From GCA-2737665 sp044344795 (lineage in GTDB: Bacteria > Bacteroidota > Bacteroidia > Palsa-965), in assembly GCA_044344795.1 (NCBI GenBank), contig JBIJCF010000019.1:1-53338 (forward strand): DNA of 53,338 nt. Direction: 5' to 3'. The notes beneath the pieces are model-generated. The model was given only the letters and a program-made list of their open reading frames with translations, was not told the origin of the DNA and did not search any database. Shown here one piece after another: positions 18,101-25,800 of the stretch (positions are counted from its first letter, which is position 1; each line of letters begins with the position of its first letter). The translations under genes and the position numbers were made by a program.

Positions 18101-18625
18101 GTAAAGCCCGATTTTAAGGCTTTGGGCAGAAAACTCGGAAAGCACATGAAGTCGGCGGCGGCGGCCTTTACTGCTTTTACTCAGGAGCAAATTGCCTCTT
18201 TGGAAACAGCGGGATTCGTAGATTTGACGCTGGACGGAGACACGATTCGCGTAGAACGAAGCGAAGTTGAAATATTGGTAGATGACCTCCCGGGCTGGTT
18301 AGTGGCGGTAGAAGGGCGACTTACTGTTGCAATGGATGTCACGATTACAGAGCAATTGAAGGAAGAAGGCATAGCACGTGAGTTAATCAATCGTATCCAG
18401 AACTTGAGAAAAGACAAAGATTTTGAGGTAACGGATCGTATTGATGTAAAGATTCTTACGCATGATTTGCTTATTGCTGCGGTGAGAAATAATTTCGACT
18501 ATATTTGCTCGGAAATCTTAGCAACATCGCTTGATCTGGTTTCAGCAATGGAGAACATTAACGCCGAAACTATTACTGTTGATGAGGAAATTCAAACTTT
18601 AGTACACATAACCAAACACAACTAA
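15140..18625 (+). CDS. ileS: Isoleucine--tRNA ligase
   Basis: 1161 residues, a class I aminoacyl-tRNA synthetase charging tRNA-Ile (EC 6.1.1.5). The HIGH signature appears as GIHH (residues 56-59 within PPSANGMPGIHHVMARTMKD) and KMSKR lies near residue 703. The editing (CP1) domain is present (TTPWTLPSNTALAVG; GTGIVHIAPTFGADD), then the anticodon-binding domain (ELDRWIISKLNSL ...). The length and the PPSANGMPG form fit the longer, eukaryote-like IleS2 type, some members of which tolerate mupirocin; that property is not shown here. No C-terminal zinc-binding Cys cluster is seen. It heads a run with the two H1-like genes and lspA (13-bp gap to the next start), a gene order common in Bacteroidota. 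Confidence 0.97.
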   Translation: MKTYPEFEQLNLPRIADEVLRYWDEYRTFEKSVTSREGVAPFVFYEGPPSANGMPGIHHVMARTMKDIFCRYQTLQGKQVKRKAGWDTHGLPIELSVEKTLGITKEDIGKKITIDEYNKACRNEVMKYTDKWEELTRLMGYWVDMKDPYITYENTYIESVWWLLQQLYNKNLLYRGYTIQPYSPAAGTGLSSHELNQPGCYRPVKDKSAVAMFKLTAAAHETLSSKVGQAVQNASILAWTTTPWTLPSNTALAVGATIEYAVVDTFNPFTFERCVVVLAVDLIGKYFPERNAGLSFEEFKPGDKAIPFNVISKIKGSELVGLRYEQLLPYALPHENAEQAFRVIAGDFVTTEDGTGIVHIAPTFGADDMRAAKAAGVPPMLVLDENGKAVPLVDLQGRFRPEVKDEKFGLAGEYVKEAYLSDAQKAEQVAKQKEYMKFVISDTSKLQYLSVDDRIILKLQVEGKLFKKESYEHNYPHCWRTDKPVLYYPLDSWFIKASALKERMAELNKTINWKPESTGTGRFGEWLNNLQDWNLSRSRYWGIPLPIWISEDGSEQICVGSAEELKAEIDRSIQSGFMTANPLQAFVPGNFSKENYSCFDLHRPYADEIVLERNGKKLFRSSDLIDVWFDSGAMPYAQLHYPFENKELVDERKYFPADFIAEGVDQTRGWFYTLHAIGVMLFDSVAYKNVISNGLVLDKNGNKMSKRLGNAVDPFITLPQYGPDAVRWYMVTNASPWDNLKFDQDGITEVQRKFFGTLYNTYSFFALYANIDGFDAKSSTPIPVEQRPELDRWIISKLNSLTNLVQEKLNDYDPTPAARAIDSFVDEHLSNWYVRLSRRRFWSVRGTAEVGEYLKDKQAAYQTLHECLTRIAQLMSPFAPFFSDWLYRNVQPGSDSVHLSYLSVGENHLIDHDLEERMELAQRISSLTLSLRKKVNIRVRQPLQRIMLPVLDQEFKRRVEDVAHLILAETNIKQIEYVTESGIFVKKVKPDFKALGRKLGKHMKSAAAAFTAFTQEQIASLETAGFVDLTLDGDTIRVERSEVEILVDDLPGWLVAVEGRLTVAMDVTITEQLKEEGIARELINRIQNLRKDKDFEVTDRIDVKILTHDLLIAAVRNNFDYICSEILATSLDLVSAMENINAETITVDEEIQTLVHITKHN

Positions 18626-18638
18626 ACCTCCGTAACCC

Positions 18639-19250
18639 ATGGCAAAAAAAGCTAAAAAAGGTAACACCGCTAAGAAAGCGAAGCCTACAAAGAAAGCAGC
18701 CGTGAAGAAGACAGTGAAGAAAGCGGCCCCTAAAAAGGCTGTGAAGTCTGCTAAGAAAGCAACTGCAAAGAAAGCGGCTCCCAAGAAAGTTGCGAAGTCT
18801 GCAAAGAAAGCGGCTCCCAAGAAAGTTGCAAAGTCTGCAAAAAAAGCGGCTCCCAAGAAAGCAACTAAAAAAGCAGCGAAGCCGGTAAAAAAGGCTGCAG
18901 CTAAGAAAGCAACTCCTAAAAAGATTGCGAAGCCTGCAAAAAAAGCGGCTCCTAAAAAAGTTGCGAAGCCTATTGCAAAAAAGGCCGCTCCTAAGAAGGT
19001 TGCGAAGCCCGTAAAGAAAGCGGCTCCGGCTCCAAAAGCGAAACCTGTAGCGGCTCCGAAAGCAAAACCTGTTGTGACTCCAAAACCTGCAGCACCAAAA
19101 CCTGTGGTGGAAGAAATCATCAAGTCGGCCCCGATTGTTGAAGCCGACGACTTGATCACGGATGACGTTGATTTAAATGACGACATGCCTGATGTAATTG
19201 ATGATAGTGGTTCTGAGGAGGATACTCGCGGAGCTTTCGATCATTTTTAA
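18639..19250 (+). CDS. Histone H1-like Lys/Ala/Pro-rich protein with acidic tail
   Basis: 203 residues. Residues 1-130 are built from imperfect KKAAPKKVAKSA-type repeats of about 12 residues, like the C-terminal domain of histone H1 or AlgP-type proteins. A Pro/Ala segment (APKAKPVAAPKAKP) follows, then an acidic tail (EADDLITDDVDLNDDMPDVI ...). Known for such sequences: nonspecific DNA or RNA binding through lysines. I infer a nucleoid-associated protein whose acidic tail may tune binding. The ATG lies 13 nt after ileS and the next gene starts 30 nt after the stop, so it is probably cotranscribed. The opposite-strand Ala/Phe-rich frame is a shadow. Repeat number may vary by slippage. Confidence 0.8.
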   Translation: MAKKAKKGNTAKKAKPTKKAAVKKTVKKAAPKKAVKSAKKATAKKAAPKKVAKSAKKAAPKKVAKSAKKAAPKKATKKAAKPVKKAAAKKATPKKIAKPAKKAAPKKVAKPIAKKAAPKKVAKPVKKAAPAPKAKPVAAPKAKPVVTPKPAAPKPVVEEIIKSAPIVEADDLITDDVDLNDDMPDVIDDSGSEEDTRGAFDHF

Positions 19251-19280
19251 TATCAGACTCTTTTACTTACAACACACACA

Positions 19281-20036
19281 ATGGCTAAGAAGAAGGTAAC
19301 TAAGAAGCCTGCTCCTAAAAAGGCGGCAAAGGCTTCTAAGCCGGCAAAAAAAGCAGTGAAAAAAGCAGTTCCCGCTAAAAAGTCGGGAGCTGCGAAAGCT
19401 GCGAAAAAACCGGCCGCGAAGAATGTGAAAGCGAAACCGGCTGCCAAAAAAGCAAGTGCGTCCAAAACACCTGTTAAAAAAGCAGCTCCTAAAGCAACGA
19501 AAGCCGTTGCCAAGAAACTCACAGCTAAATTGGTAAAACCTGCAGTTAAGGTTGCAAAGCCCACAGCTAAACCGGTTGTGGCAGAAACCAAGAAGGTAAC
19601 TCCGCCGCAGCCCAAAGCAAAACCTGTAGCAGCTCCTCCTAAAAAAGGCGGCACAGTTGACAATCGCACTCGTTATACCGACAAAGAGTTGGTTGAGTTT
19701 AAAGACTTAATCACGAAGAAACTGGAAGAAGCAACGCGCGATTACGAATTACTAAAGGCTACGTTATCTCATAAAGACGATCACGGAACTGACGACACAT
19801 CTCCAACATTCAAGCTGTTGGAAGATGGTTCTGATGTGCTTTCCAAAGAAGAAACGGCCCATTTGGCTGCGCGTCAAGAAAAGTACATTCAGAATTTGCG
19901 TAACGCCCTGATCCGTATTCAGAACAAGACCTACGGCATTTGTCGCGTTACCGGAAAACTTATTCCTAAAGAGCGTTTGCGAAGCGTGCCTCATGCTACA
20001 TTGAGCATCGATGCAAAACTGCAACAGAACCGATAA
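19281..20036 (+). CDS. DksA/TraR-type protein fused to a histone H1-like N-terminal domain
   Basis: 251 residues. Residues 1-125 are Lys/Ala/Pro-rich (KKPAPKKAAKASKPAKKAVK ...), like the preceding gene. Residues about 130-251 match DksA/TraR proteins: a coiled-coil hairpin (LVEFKDLITKKLEEATRDYE ... DSPTF-like linker, then ARQEKYIQNLRNALIRIQNK) and the C-terminal module YGICRVTGKLIPKERLRSVP. DksA binds in the RNA polymerase secondary channel. Here the four-Cys zinc site is reduced to one Cys (C-R-V-T-G), as in other Bacteroidota members, so no zinc is expected. I infer a transcription regulator tethered to DNA by its basic tail. The operon ends at the terminator 20056-20087. Confidence 0.85.
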   Translation: MAKKKVTKKPAPKKAAKASKPAKKAVKKAVPAKKSGAAKAAKKPAAKNVKAKPAAKKASASKTPVKKAAPKATKAVAKKLTAKLVKPAVKVAKPTAKPVVAETKKVTPPQPKAKPVAAPPKKGGTVDNRTRYTDKELVEFKDLITKKLEEATRDYELLKATLSHKDDHGTDDTSPTFKLLEDGSDVLSKEETAHLAARQEKYIQNLRNALIRIQNKTYGICRVTGKLIPKERLRSVPHATLSIDAKLQQNR

Positions 20037-20055
20037 TTCACTTTTCAAATAGTGC

Positions 20056-20087
20056 AAAGCCGCTCCAAATAAGAGCGGCTTTCTTTT
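20056..20087 (+). terminator. Rho-independent terminator of the ileS - dksA-like operon
   Basis: Perfect 10-bp stem AAAGCCGCTC / GAGCGGCTTT with a 7-nt loop, followed by CTTTTTCT. It lies 20 nt after the stop codon at 20036 and separates ileS-dksA from lspA, which has its own -7 box. Confidence 0.9.
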
Positions 20088-20123
20088 TCTCATATTTTCA
20101 CACATCTCATTGCTGCACAACCC

Positions 20124-20131
20124 TATCTTTG
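20124..20131 (+). promoter_or_regulatory. -7 element (TATCTTTG) of lspA
   Basis: Perfect TAnnTTTG match ending 4 nt before the GTG start at 20136, downstream of a terminator. This supports both a new transcription unit and the GTG start, with a leaderless mRNA. Confidence 0.55.
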
Positions 20132-20135
20132 CGCT

Positions 20136-21008
20136 GTGAGAAAAGCATTGCTCATCATCTTTAGTGTTCTGGCGCTGGATCAGTTTGTGAAAGTGTGGAT
20201 AAAAACACACATGTACCTCGGCGAATCGTATCGCGTTTCGGGCGAATGGTTTTACCTGCATTTTGTTGAAAATCCGGGAATGGCATTTGGCCTGCAACTG
20301 GGTGGCGATTACGGCAAATTATTGCTTAGTGTCTTTCGCATCATTGCCATCTGCGGCATCGGATATTACCTCTACACATTAAGTAAAAAACATGTACGAC
20401 CTTTACTTCTCGTTTGTGTTGCTTTAGTTTTTACCGGTGCTCTCGGCAATATAGTAGACAGTATTTTTTACGGAAAAATTTTCGGGGCCAGCGACATGTG
20501 GGATCAAAACGTTGCACAGTTTTTACCTGACGGCGGAGGTTATGCCGGCTGGTTGCACGGACAAGTTGTCGACATGTTCTATTTCCCGGTAATTGAAGGA
20601 ACCGTCCCCGATTGGTCGCCAATTTGGGGTGGAGAAGAAATCGTGTTCTTCCGACCGGTGTTCAATATTGCTGATGCCGCAATTTCCGTGGGGGTATTCT
20701 TGCTGATCATTTTTCAATCGCGTTTATTTGGTCCTCAGGAGGAGTTAAGCGAGAAAAAAATTAAAATTACCAACGTATTTTTTGGTGTGCTGACAACACT
20801 ATTGCTGTTGTTTGTTTTGCTTACACTTACCGCATTGTTCGCGACTGAACATCCGTTGGCATGGTGGCTGCGATTAGGTTTATTCCTGATTTCCGCAGGT
20901 ATCGGATATTGGTTTTACGTGTGTTTGCAACGTTATCCGAAATACATTCCGGAAGTTGCGCCGGAAGAGAACAACACGCCTCATGAAGAATCCTCTTCCC
21001 AGGAGTAA
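20136..21008 (+). CDS. lspA: Lipoprotein signal peptidase (signal peptidase II)
   Basis: 290 residues from a GTG. LspA is the inner-membrane aspartic peptidase that removes the signal peptide of prolipoproteins after diacylglyceryl transfer to Cys (EC 3.4.23.36). Visible: ENPGMAFG (residues 45-52), GALGNIVDS (101-109), HGQVVDMFYF with catalytic Asp 146, and FRPVFNIADAAISVG with catalytic Asp 180. The usual length is about 165; this one has an insertion between the GN-VDS and VVDM motifs (found in other Bacteroidota) and about 100 extra residues with two more hydrophobic helices and a Pro/Glu-rich end. Its 3' end overlaps by 26 bp the lipoprotein gene at 20983, a likely substrate encoded next to its processing enzyme. 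Confidence 0.95.
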   Translation: MRKALLIIFSVLALDQFVKVWIKTHMYLGESYRVSGEWFYLHFVENPGMAFGLQLGGDYGKLLLSVFRIIAICGIGYYLYTLSKKHVRPLLLVCVALVFTGALGNIVDSIFYGKIFGASDMWDQNVAQFLPDGGGYAGWLHGQVVDMFYFPVIEGTVPDWSPIWGGEEIVFFRPVFNIADAAISVGVFLLIIFQSRLFGPQEELSEKKIKITNVFFGVLTTLLLLFVLLTLTALFATEHPLAWWLRLGLFLISAGIGYWFYVCLQRYPKYIPEVAPEENNTPHEESSSQE

Positions 21009-21609
21009 TCAATTGTTAGTTGTTGTCGTTTTAGTAAGCGCGCTTACTATTTCTTCGTGTGTCATTGAAAAACGCCGTTACCGAAAAGGCTATTACATAA
21101 AAAGAATTTTCGGCAATGAAACGCAAGCCGCAAGACTCGATGACGAGCAACAACCGGAACCTCAGACGTCAAAACCATTGTCATCTGCGGACAGTTCGCG
21201 CAAAGCCTATCGTGCGCAGCGGGCGAATCATTTCATATACGGAGCAACCGGAGACGGGCTCACAAAAATTTCTTTCAACTACGAAAAGCCCATTTACCTT
21301 GGACGCTATGCATTACTGTTTGCCCAAGGTGGTTATGGTTTAACGGATATTGCCACGAACGACTTTACACAAAAAATGTATTACGCCGGTGGTGCTGCAA
21401 TTGGATATTACGGCTATCAACTGCAAGGTGGTATGGGGCGCACATTCGATCGCACAGCTCAAGACTGGCGTAATTACTATTTCGCAGGATTACGCGTTAC
21501 TCCGGGAAAGAAAAGTCTGTACTTCAAATGCGGCTGGTGGTGGACTAACGACAAGCACTATAAAGGCGAAGGGCATCAATTCTATGCGGGACTCGGATTC
21601 GGGTTTTAA
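20983..21609 (+). CDS. Small lipoprotein with EKRxYRKGY head, unknown function
   Basis: 208 residues from the ATG at 20983, overlapping lspA by 26 bp in another frame. A short basic start (MKNPLPRSNQ), a hydrophobic core (LLVVVVLVSALTI) and lipobox SSC are followed by VIEKRRYRKGYYIKRIFG, the same head as the lipoproteins at 10133 and 11170. The body (residues about 75-208) is not membrane-spanning: GATGDGLTKISFNYEKPIYL ... YYFAGLRVTPGKKSLYFKCG ... KGEGHQFYAGLGFGF. It looks like a small beta-barrel-like or transthyretin-sized beta domain ending in aromatic residues. Function unknown. It ends 0 bp from the convergent asd stop. Confidence 0.75.
   Translation: MKNPLPRSNQLLVVVVLVSALTISSCVIEKRRYRKGYYIKRIFGNETQAARLDDEQQPEPQTSKPLSSADSSRKAYRAQRANHFIYGATGDGLTKISFNYEKPIYLGRYALLFAQGGYGLTDIATNDFTQKMYYAGGAAIGYYGYQLQGGMGRTFDRTAQDWRNYYFAGLRVTPGKKSLYFKCGWWWTNDKHYKGEGHQFYAGLGFGF
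21033..21048. repeat. 16-bp perfect palindrome AGTAAGCGCGCTTACT (copy 1)
   Basis: Perfect inverted repeat within coding sequence (reading LVSALT). An identical 16-mer lies at 25185-25200, in the same reading phase with the same peptide. Confidence 0.6.
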
Positions 21610-22602
21610 TTAAACCAGCTTCTGCTCTAACAAATACTCTGCAATCTGTACAGCATTAGTCGCTGCACCTTTGCGCAGATTATCCGCAACAATCCACATG
21701 TTCAGTGTACGCGGCTGTGTTTCATCGCGACGTAAACGTCCAACGAAAACTTCATCCTTGTTATGCGCATGGAGTAATGGCATTGGATATTGCAGATTCT
21801 TGACATCATCCACCAATTTGATACCGGGCGCAGTCTCCAAGAGATTGCGCACATCATTCAATTCAAATTCATTTTCAAATTCAACATTCACCGATTCGGA
21901 ATGTCCGCCCATTACAGGTATGCGAACTGTTGTTGCTGTAACACGAATGGCATCGTCGCCCATAACCTTTTTGGTTTCGTTCACCATCTTCATCTCCTCT
22001 TTCGTGTAACCGTTATCCATAAATACATCGATATGCGGAATTACGTTGAGGTCAATCTGATACGCGTATGCTTTCTCTCCTTCAACACCTGCACGCTCAT
22101 TCATCAACTGATCTACGGCCTTCTTACCTGTTCCTGTTACAGACTGGTACGTGCTGACAACAATGCGCGTGATCTTATATTTCTTGTGTAAAGGCTGTAA
22201 CGCCACCACCATTTGAATTGTAGAGCAATTCGGATTAGCAATAATTTTATCTGAAGCTGTTAATGTTGATGCATTAATTTCAGGAACCACGAGCTTTTTA
22301 GTCGGATCCATTCGCCAGGCTGAAGAGTTGTCAATTACCGTAATGCCTGCTTCGGCAAACTTCGGTGCCCATTCCAACGAGGTACTTCCTCCTGCCGAAA
22401 ACAAAGCGATATGCGGCTTTGCAGCAATGGCCTGAGCGGGAGTAACGACGGTCCATTCTTTGCCGCCGAAACTCAATTTCTTGCCTGCAGATCGTTCCGA
22501 TGCAACAGGAATTAACTCCGTCACCGGGAAATTGCGCTCCGCTAAAACTTCTAGCATTTTTGTTCCTACAAGCCCTGTGGCTCCAACTACTGCGATTTTC
22601 AT
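21610..22602 (-). CDS. asd: Aspartate-semialdehyde dehydrogenase
   Basis: 330 residues. Reduces L-aspartyl-4-phosphate to L-aspartate 4-semialdehyde with NADPH (EC 1.2.1.11), the branch point to lysine/diaminopimelate, methionine, threonine and isoleucine. NADP-binding GATGLVG (residues 7-13), catalytic Cys 126 in NPNCSTIQ, acid/base His 234 in GGHSESVNVEF. Length is normal. The start is the ATG at 22602 (MKIAVVGATG). No aspartokinase is adjacent. A leader ORF (22685-22729) and an intrinsic terminator (22626-22649) lie between promoter and gene, so expression is probably set by attenuation. It converges on the lipoprotein gene with no spacer. Confidence 0.97.
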   Translation of the reverse strand: MKIAVVGATGLVGTKMLEVLAERNFPVTELIPVASERSAGKKLSFGGKEWTVVTPAQAIAAKPHIALFSAGGSTSLEWAPKFAEAGITVIDNSSAWRMDPTKKLVVPEINASTLTASDKIIANPNCSTIQMVVALQPLHKKYKITRIVVSTYQSVTGTGKKAVDQLMNERAGVEGEKAYAYQIDLNVIPHIDVFMDNGYTKEEMKMVNETKKVMGDDAIRVTATTVRIPVMGGHSESVNVEFENEFELNDVRNLLETAPGIKLVDDVKNLQYPMPLLHAHNKDEVFVGRLRRDETQPRTLNMWIVADNLRKGAATNAVQIAEYLLEQKLV

Positions 22603-22625
22603 AGTTACTTGTTTTACTATTCAAT

Positions 22626-22649
22626 AAAAAACCCTTCCGTTGGGAAGGG
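22626..22649 (-). terminator. Attenuator (intrinsic terminator) in the asd leader
   Basis: On the minus strand CCCTTCC-CAAC-GGAAGGG forms a perfect 7-bp stem with a 4-nt loop, followed by six U. It lies upstream of asd (start 22602), not after a gene. The CCTTCCC part (22642-22648) can instead pair with GGGAAGG at 22678-22684, directly after the leader stop codon; that pairing would prevent the terminator. Confidence 0.8.
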
Positions 22650-22684
22650 CCTTATATCCAGATCATGCATAAAGTGTCCTTCCC

Positions 22685-22729
22685 TTATTGGGCGGATTTC
22701 ATCTTCATGCATTTTTTTGCGTTGTTCAT
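22685..22729 (-). CDS. Lys/Met-rich leader peptide of asd
   Basis: A 14-codon ORF reads MNNAKKCMKMKSAQ and ends in TAA at 22685-22687. Four of 14 residues are Lys and three are Met, both end products of the pathway that Asd feeds. The stop codon directly abuts GGGAAGG (22678-22684). A ribosome reaching the stop would cover this segment and let the terminator at 22626-22649 form; a ribosome stalled at the Lys/Met codons would leave it free to pair with CCTTCCC and antiterminate. The ORF, spacing and pairing are visible; the regulation is inferred. Confidence 0.65.
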   Translation of the reverse strand: MNNAKKCMKMKSAQ

Positions 22730-22737
22730 GTTGGGTG

Positions 22738-22768
22738 CAAAGATGTTTCTTTTTTTCGTTTCCGCAAA
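22738..22768 (-). promoter_or_regulatory. Promoter of the asd leader transcript
   Basis: On the minus strand TTTG (22765-22768), a 19-nt spacer and CATCTTTG (22738-22745) match the Bacteroidota promoter TTTG-N19-TAnnTTTG with one change. The leader ATG (22729) lies 8 nt after the -7 element, so the leader peptide would be translated from a nearly leaderless transcript. Confidence 0.65.
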
Positions 22769-22824
22769 CGAAGGATTAACTTTTTAGTTACGTGAAATGA
22801 CATTTCTAAACGATCCGAATGCCT

Positions 22825-22832
22825 TATCTTTA
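22825..22832 (+). promoter_or_regulatory. Putative -7 element (TATCTTTA) of the LTD surface-protein gene
   Basis: TATCTTTA differs from TAnnTTTG in its last base and ends 7 nt before the ATG at 22840. Confidence 0.4.
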
Positions 22833-22839
22833 GGAGATT

Positions 22840-25800
22840 ATGATACAACGGCTTTTGCTATTGGTGAGTCTGTTGATGATGGGTACAACTTCCATTGCGC
22901 AGATCACTGACAATTTTAATGACGGAGACTTTACCAACAACCCAACTTGGTCAGGGGACAATTCTGCGTTTACGGTGAATCCTTCTTTTCAATTACAACT
23001 TAATAATGTTGCGGCCGATACTTCATCGTTAGCATTTCCGAGTCCGTTTGCGACTAATTGCGAATGGCAATTTTGGGTGCGTTTAAATTTTGCGCCGTCG
23101 GATAATAACAATGTTCGTCTTTACTTAATGTCCGACGTCATCAATTTACAAGGGCCGGTTAATGGCTATTATGTGCGCATGGGAGAAAACGGCAGTTTCG
23201 ACAGCGTTGATTTGTGGGAACAAAACGGAACTACGCACACCAAAATTATCGACGGCATCAGCGGTCGCGTTTCATACACCAATAATGTTGTAAAGGTTAA
23301 AATTACCAGAAGCGCTGCCGGCGTTTGGAATTTGTATTCAGATACTACAGGAGGTTCGAACTTTGTGCAAGAAGGCTCCGTTACGAATAACAACTTCACC
23401 ACTTCCAATTATTGCGGCGTGTGGTGCAGATACACTATTTCAAACATTAACCGTTTCTATTTTGATGACGTGTACGTGGGGCCGATCATTGTTGATACAA
23501 CACCGCCAACAATTGTTTCTTCTATTGCACTTTCTGCAACACAATTGGATGTATTATTCAACGAGCCGGTTGATTTGACGACATCACAAATCACTGCGAA
23601 TTATTCCGTAAATAATAGCATCGGAAATCCAATTACAGCCGTGCGTGATGTCAGCAACCCTTCCTTAGTACATTTAACTTTTACCAATTCATTTGTCAGT
23701 GCAACAAACTATACCATCACTGTGAATGGAGTTGAAGATGTTGCAGGTAATGCTTTGGTTAGCGGCACATCCAACTTTATTTGGTTACCGGTTGTTGGTG
23801 CAGGATATCGCGATGTTATTATCAATGAGTTTATGTCGGACCCTTCTCCGATTGTCGGATTGCCTAACACGGAGTTTGTAGAACTTCATAATCGCACCAC
23901 TAATAATTTCAGCTTAAGCGGATGGAAATTAACCGACGGTTCAAGCACGGGAACTATTCCTTCTTACACCATTCCGGCCGGGGGATATGTTATTCTATGC
24001 GCGAATTCCGACACTGCACTGTTTACTCCATTTGGTCCGACTGTTGGCTTAAGCACCTTTCCTTCATTGAACAACTCTGGAGATAATATTATCATCCGTG
24101 ACAACAACAACATCACCATTGATACGATAACGTTTGATTTATCATGGTTCCGTGACCCTGTAAAGGATGATGGCGGCTGGACTTTAGAGCTTATTAATCC
24201 ACAGACAGGCAATGGTTGCGCACCTGCAGGGAATTGGATTGCATCGGTTAACGCACAAGGCGGCACTCCCGGAATTCAAAACAGCGTGTTCAATAATTCA
24301 CCCGATGTTGTAGGTCCTATTGTACAATCTGCATGGGCACTAAGCAACAATAGTGTCCAACTGTGTTTTAATGAAGGAGTAGATCCTACGCAATTGCTGA
24401 CACTCAGCAATTACGACGTTCCCGGAATTGGTGCACCAATCAGTTTAACTTATGACACTGCCACATTGCAGTGTGTCACATTAACTTTCGGCACTGGGTT
24501 CACTAATGCCACAACGTATACCATCAATTTTAATAATTTGATTGATTGTGCAGGAAATGCGGCTACACCGCAAAGTACCACATTTGCTTATTACAACTTT
24601 CAAGCATTTGATATTGTGATTAACGAGATCATGGCAGATCCTGATCCTCCGGTATCGTTGCCTAACGAAGAATATTTTGAACTGCACAACACCACAGCAT
24701 TTCCAGCGCGATTAGATAATTGGACGATTACAACAGGAACGACAACACGAACAATTCCTTATTGCATAATTCCGGCCGATAGTTTTATCATCATAACATC
24801 AACTACTGCGGCACCATTCTTTGTTGGGCTGAACGTATGTGGTGTCACGAGCTTCTCTTCTTTGACTAATACAGGAAGCACCATTACGATTCGCAAGCCC
24901 GACGGCACGTTGATGCATAGCGTCAGCTACGACGATACGTGGTACAACAGCAGCGCGAAAGCAACGGGCGGTTGGTCGCTGGAACAAATTGACCCGAACA
25001 ATCCATGTGGCAGCACGCAAAATTGGTCGGCGTCCAACGCTCCGTCAGGCGGAACTCCCGGTTATCGCAATAGTATTCGTGCTTCTAATGCTGATAGTCA
25101 ACAACCTCGTGTGTTGCGGGTAACAGTAATAACAGCAGACAGTATCGGCGTTTGGTTCAACGAGCCGATGGACAGTTTAACATTAGTAAGCGCGCTTACT
25201 TATTCTGTTGATAATAATATTGGTAGCCCGATTGCGATTCGCGCTATCAGTCCAACATTTAGTCGTGTAGATCTGAAATTGCCGGCATCTATTGTTTCCG
25301 GCATAACTTACACATTATCTGTTGGCGCTGTTGCTACAGATTGCGTCGGGAATCCGGTTGCGAGTCCAGGAACGGCACCGTTTGCTTTACCCGAGCCGGT
25401 TGCGCCGGGAGATATCGTAATCAACGAATTGCTTGCTGATCCGAATGAAGATGGAACAGACTTTATTGAATTATACAATCGTTCCAACAAAGTAATAGAT
25501 CTACGCAAAGTTGTAGTGTGCACGGAAGATACGGTTGCCAGCGTTTATCAGGAAATTGAAGTCGTTGCGCCGGAAGGATTTCTGTTGTTTCCCGGAGAGT
25601 TTGTCGTGTTAAGTGAGAAGACAGCAGAAGTAACAAGTCAATACGATAATGTTGACCCGAATCGTTGCATTGAATTAAACATTCCTACGATGAACGTTGA
25701 CGGAGATGTTGTGGTTATTGCTGACACTGCATTTAATGTCGTGGATCGGGTTGTGTACTCTTCTGCATGGCATTTCCCGTTGTTGCAGGACACGAAGGGC

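Noticed and set aside
18599..19669. Long minus-strand Ala/Phe/Gly-rich ORFs opposite the H1-like genes
   Set aside because: They are the reverse-complement shadow of Lys/Ala/Pro codon repeats (aag/gct/cct read backwards).
20136..21609. Possible horizontal island around lspA and the lipoprotein
   Set aside because: Gene order ileS-dksA-lspA is typical for the phylum, and composition does not visibly change.
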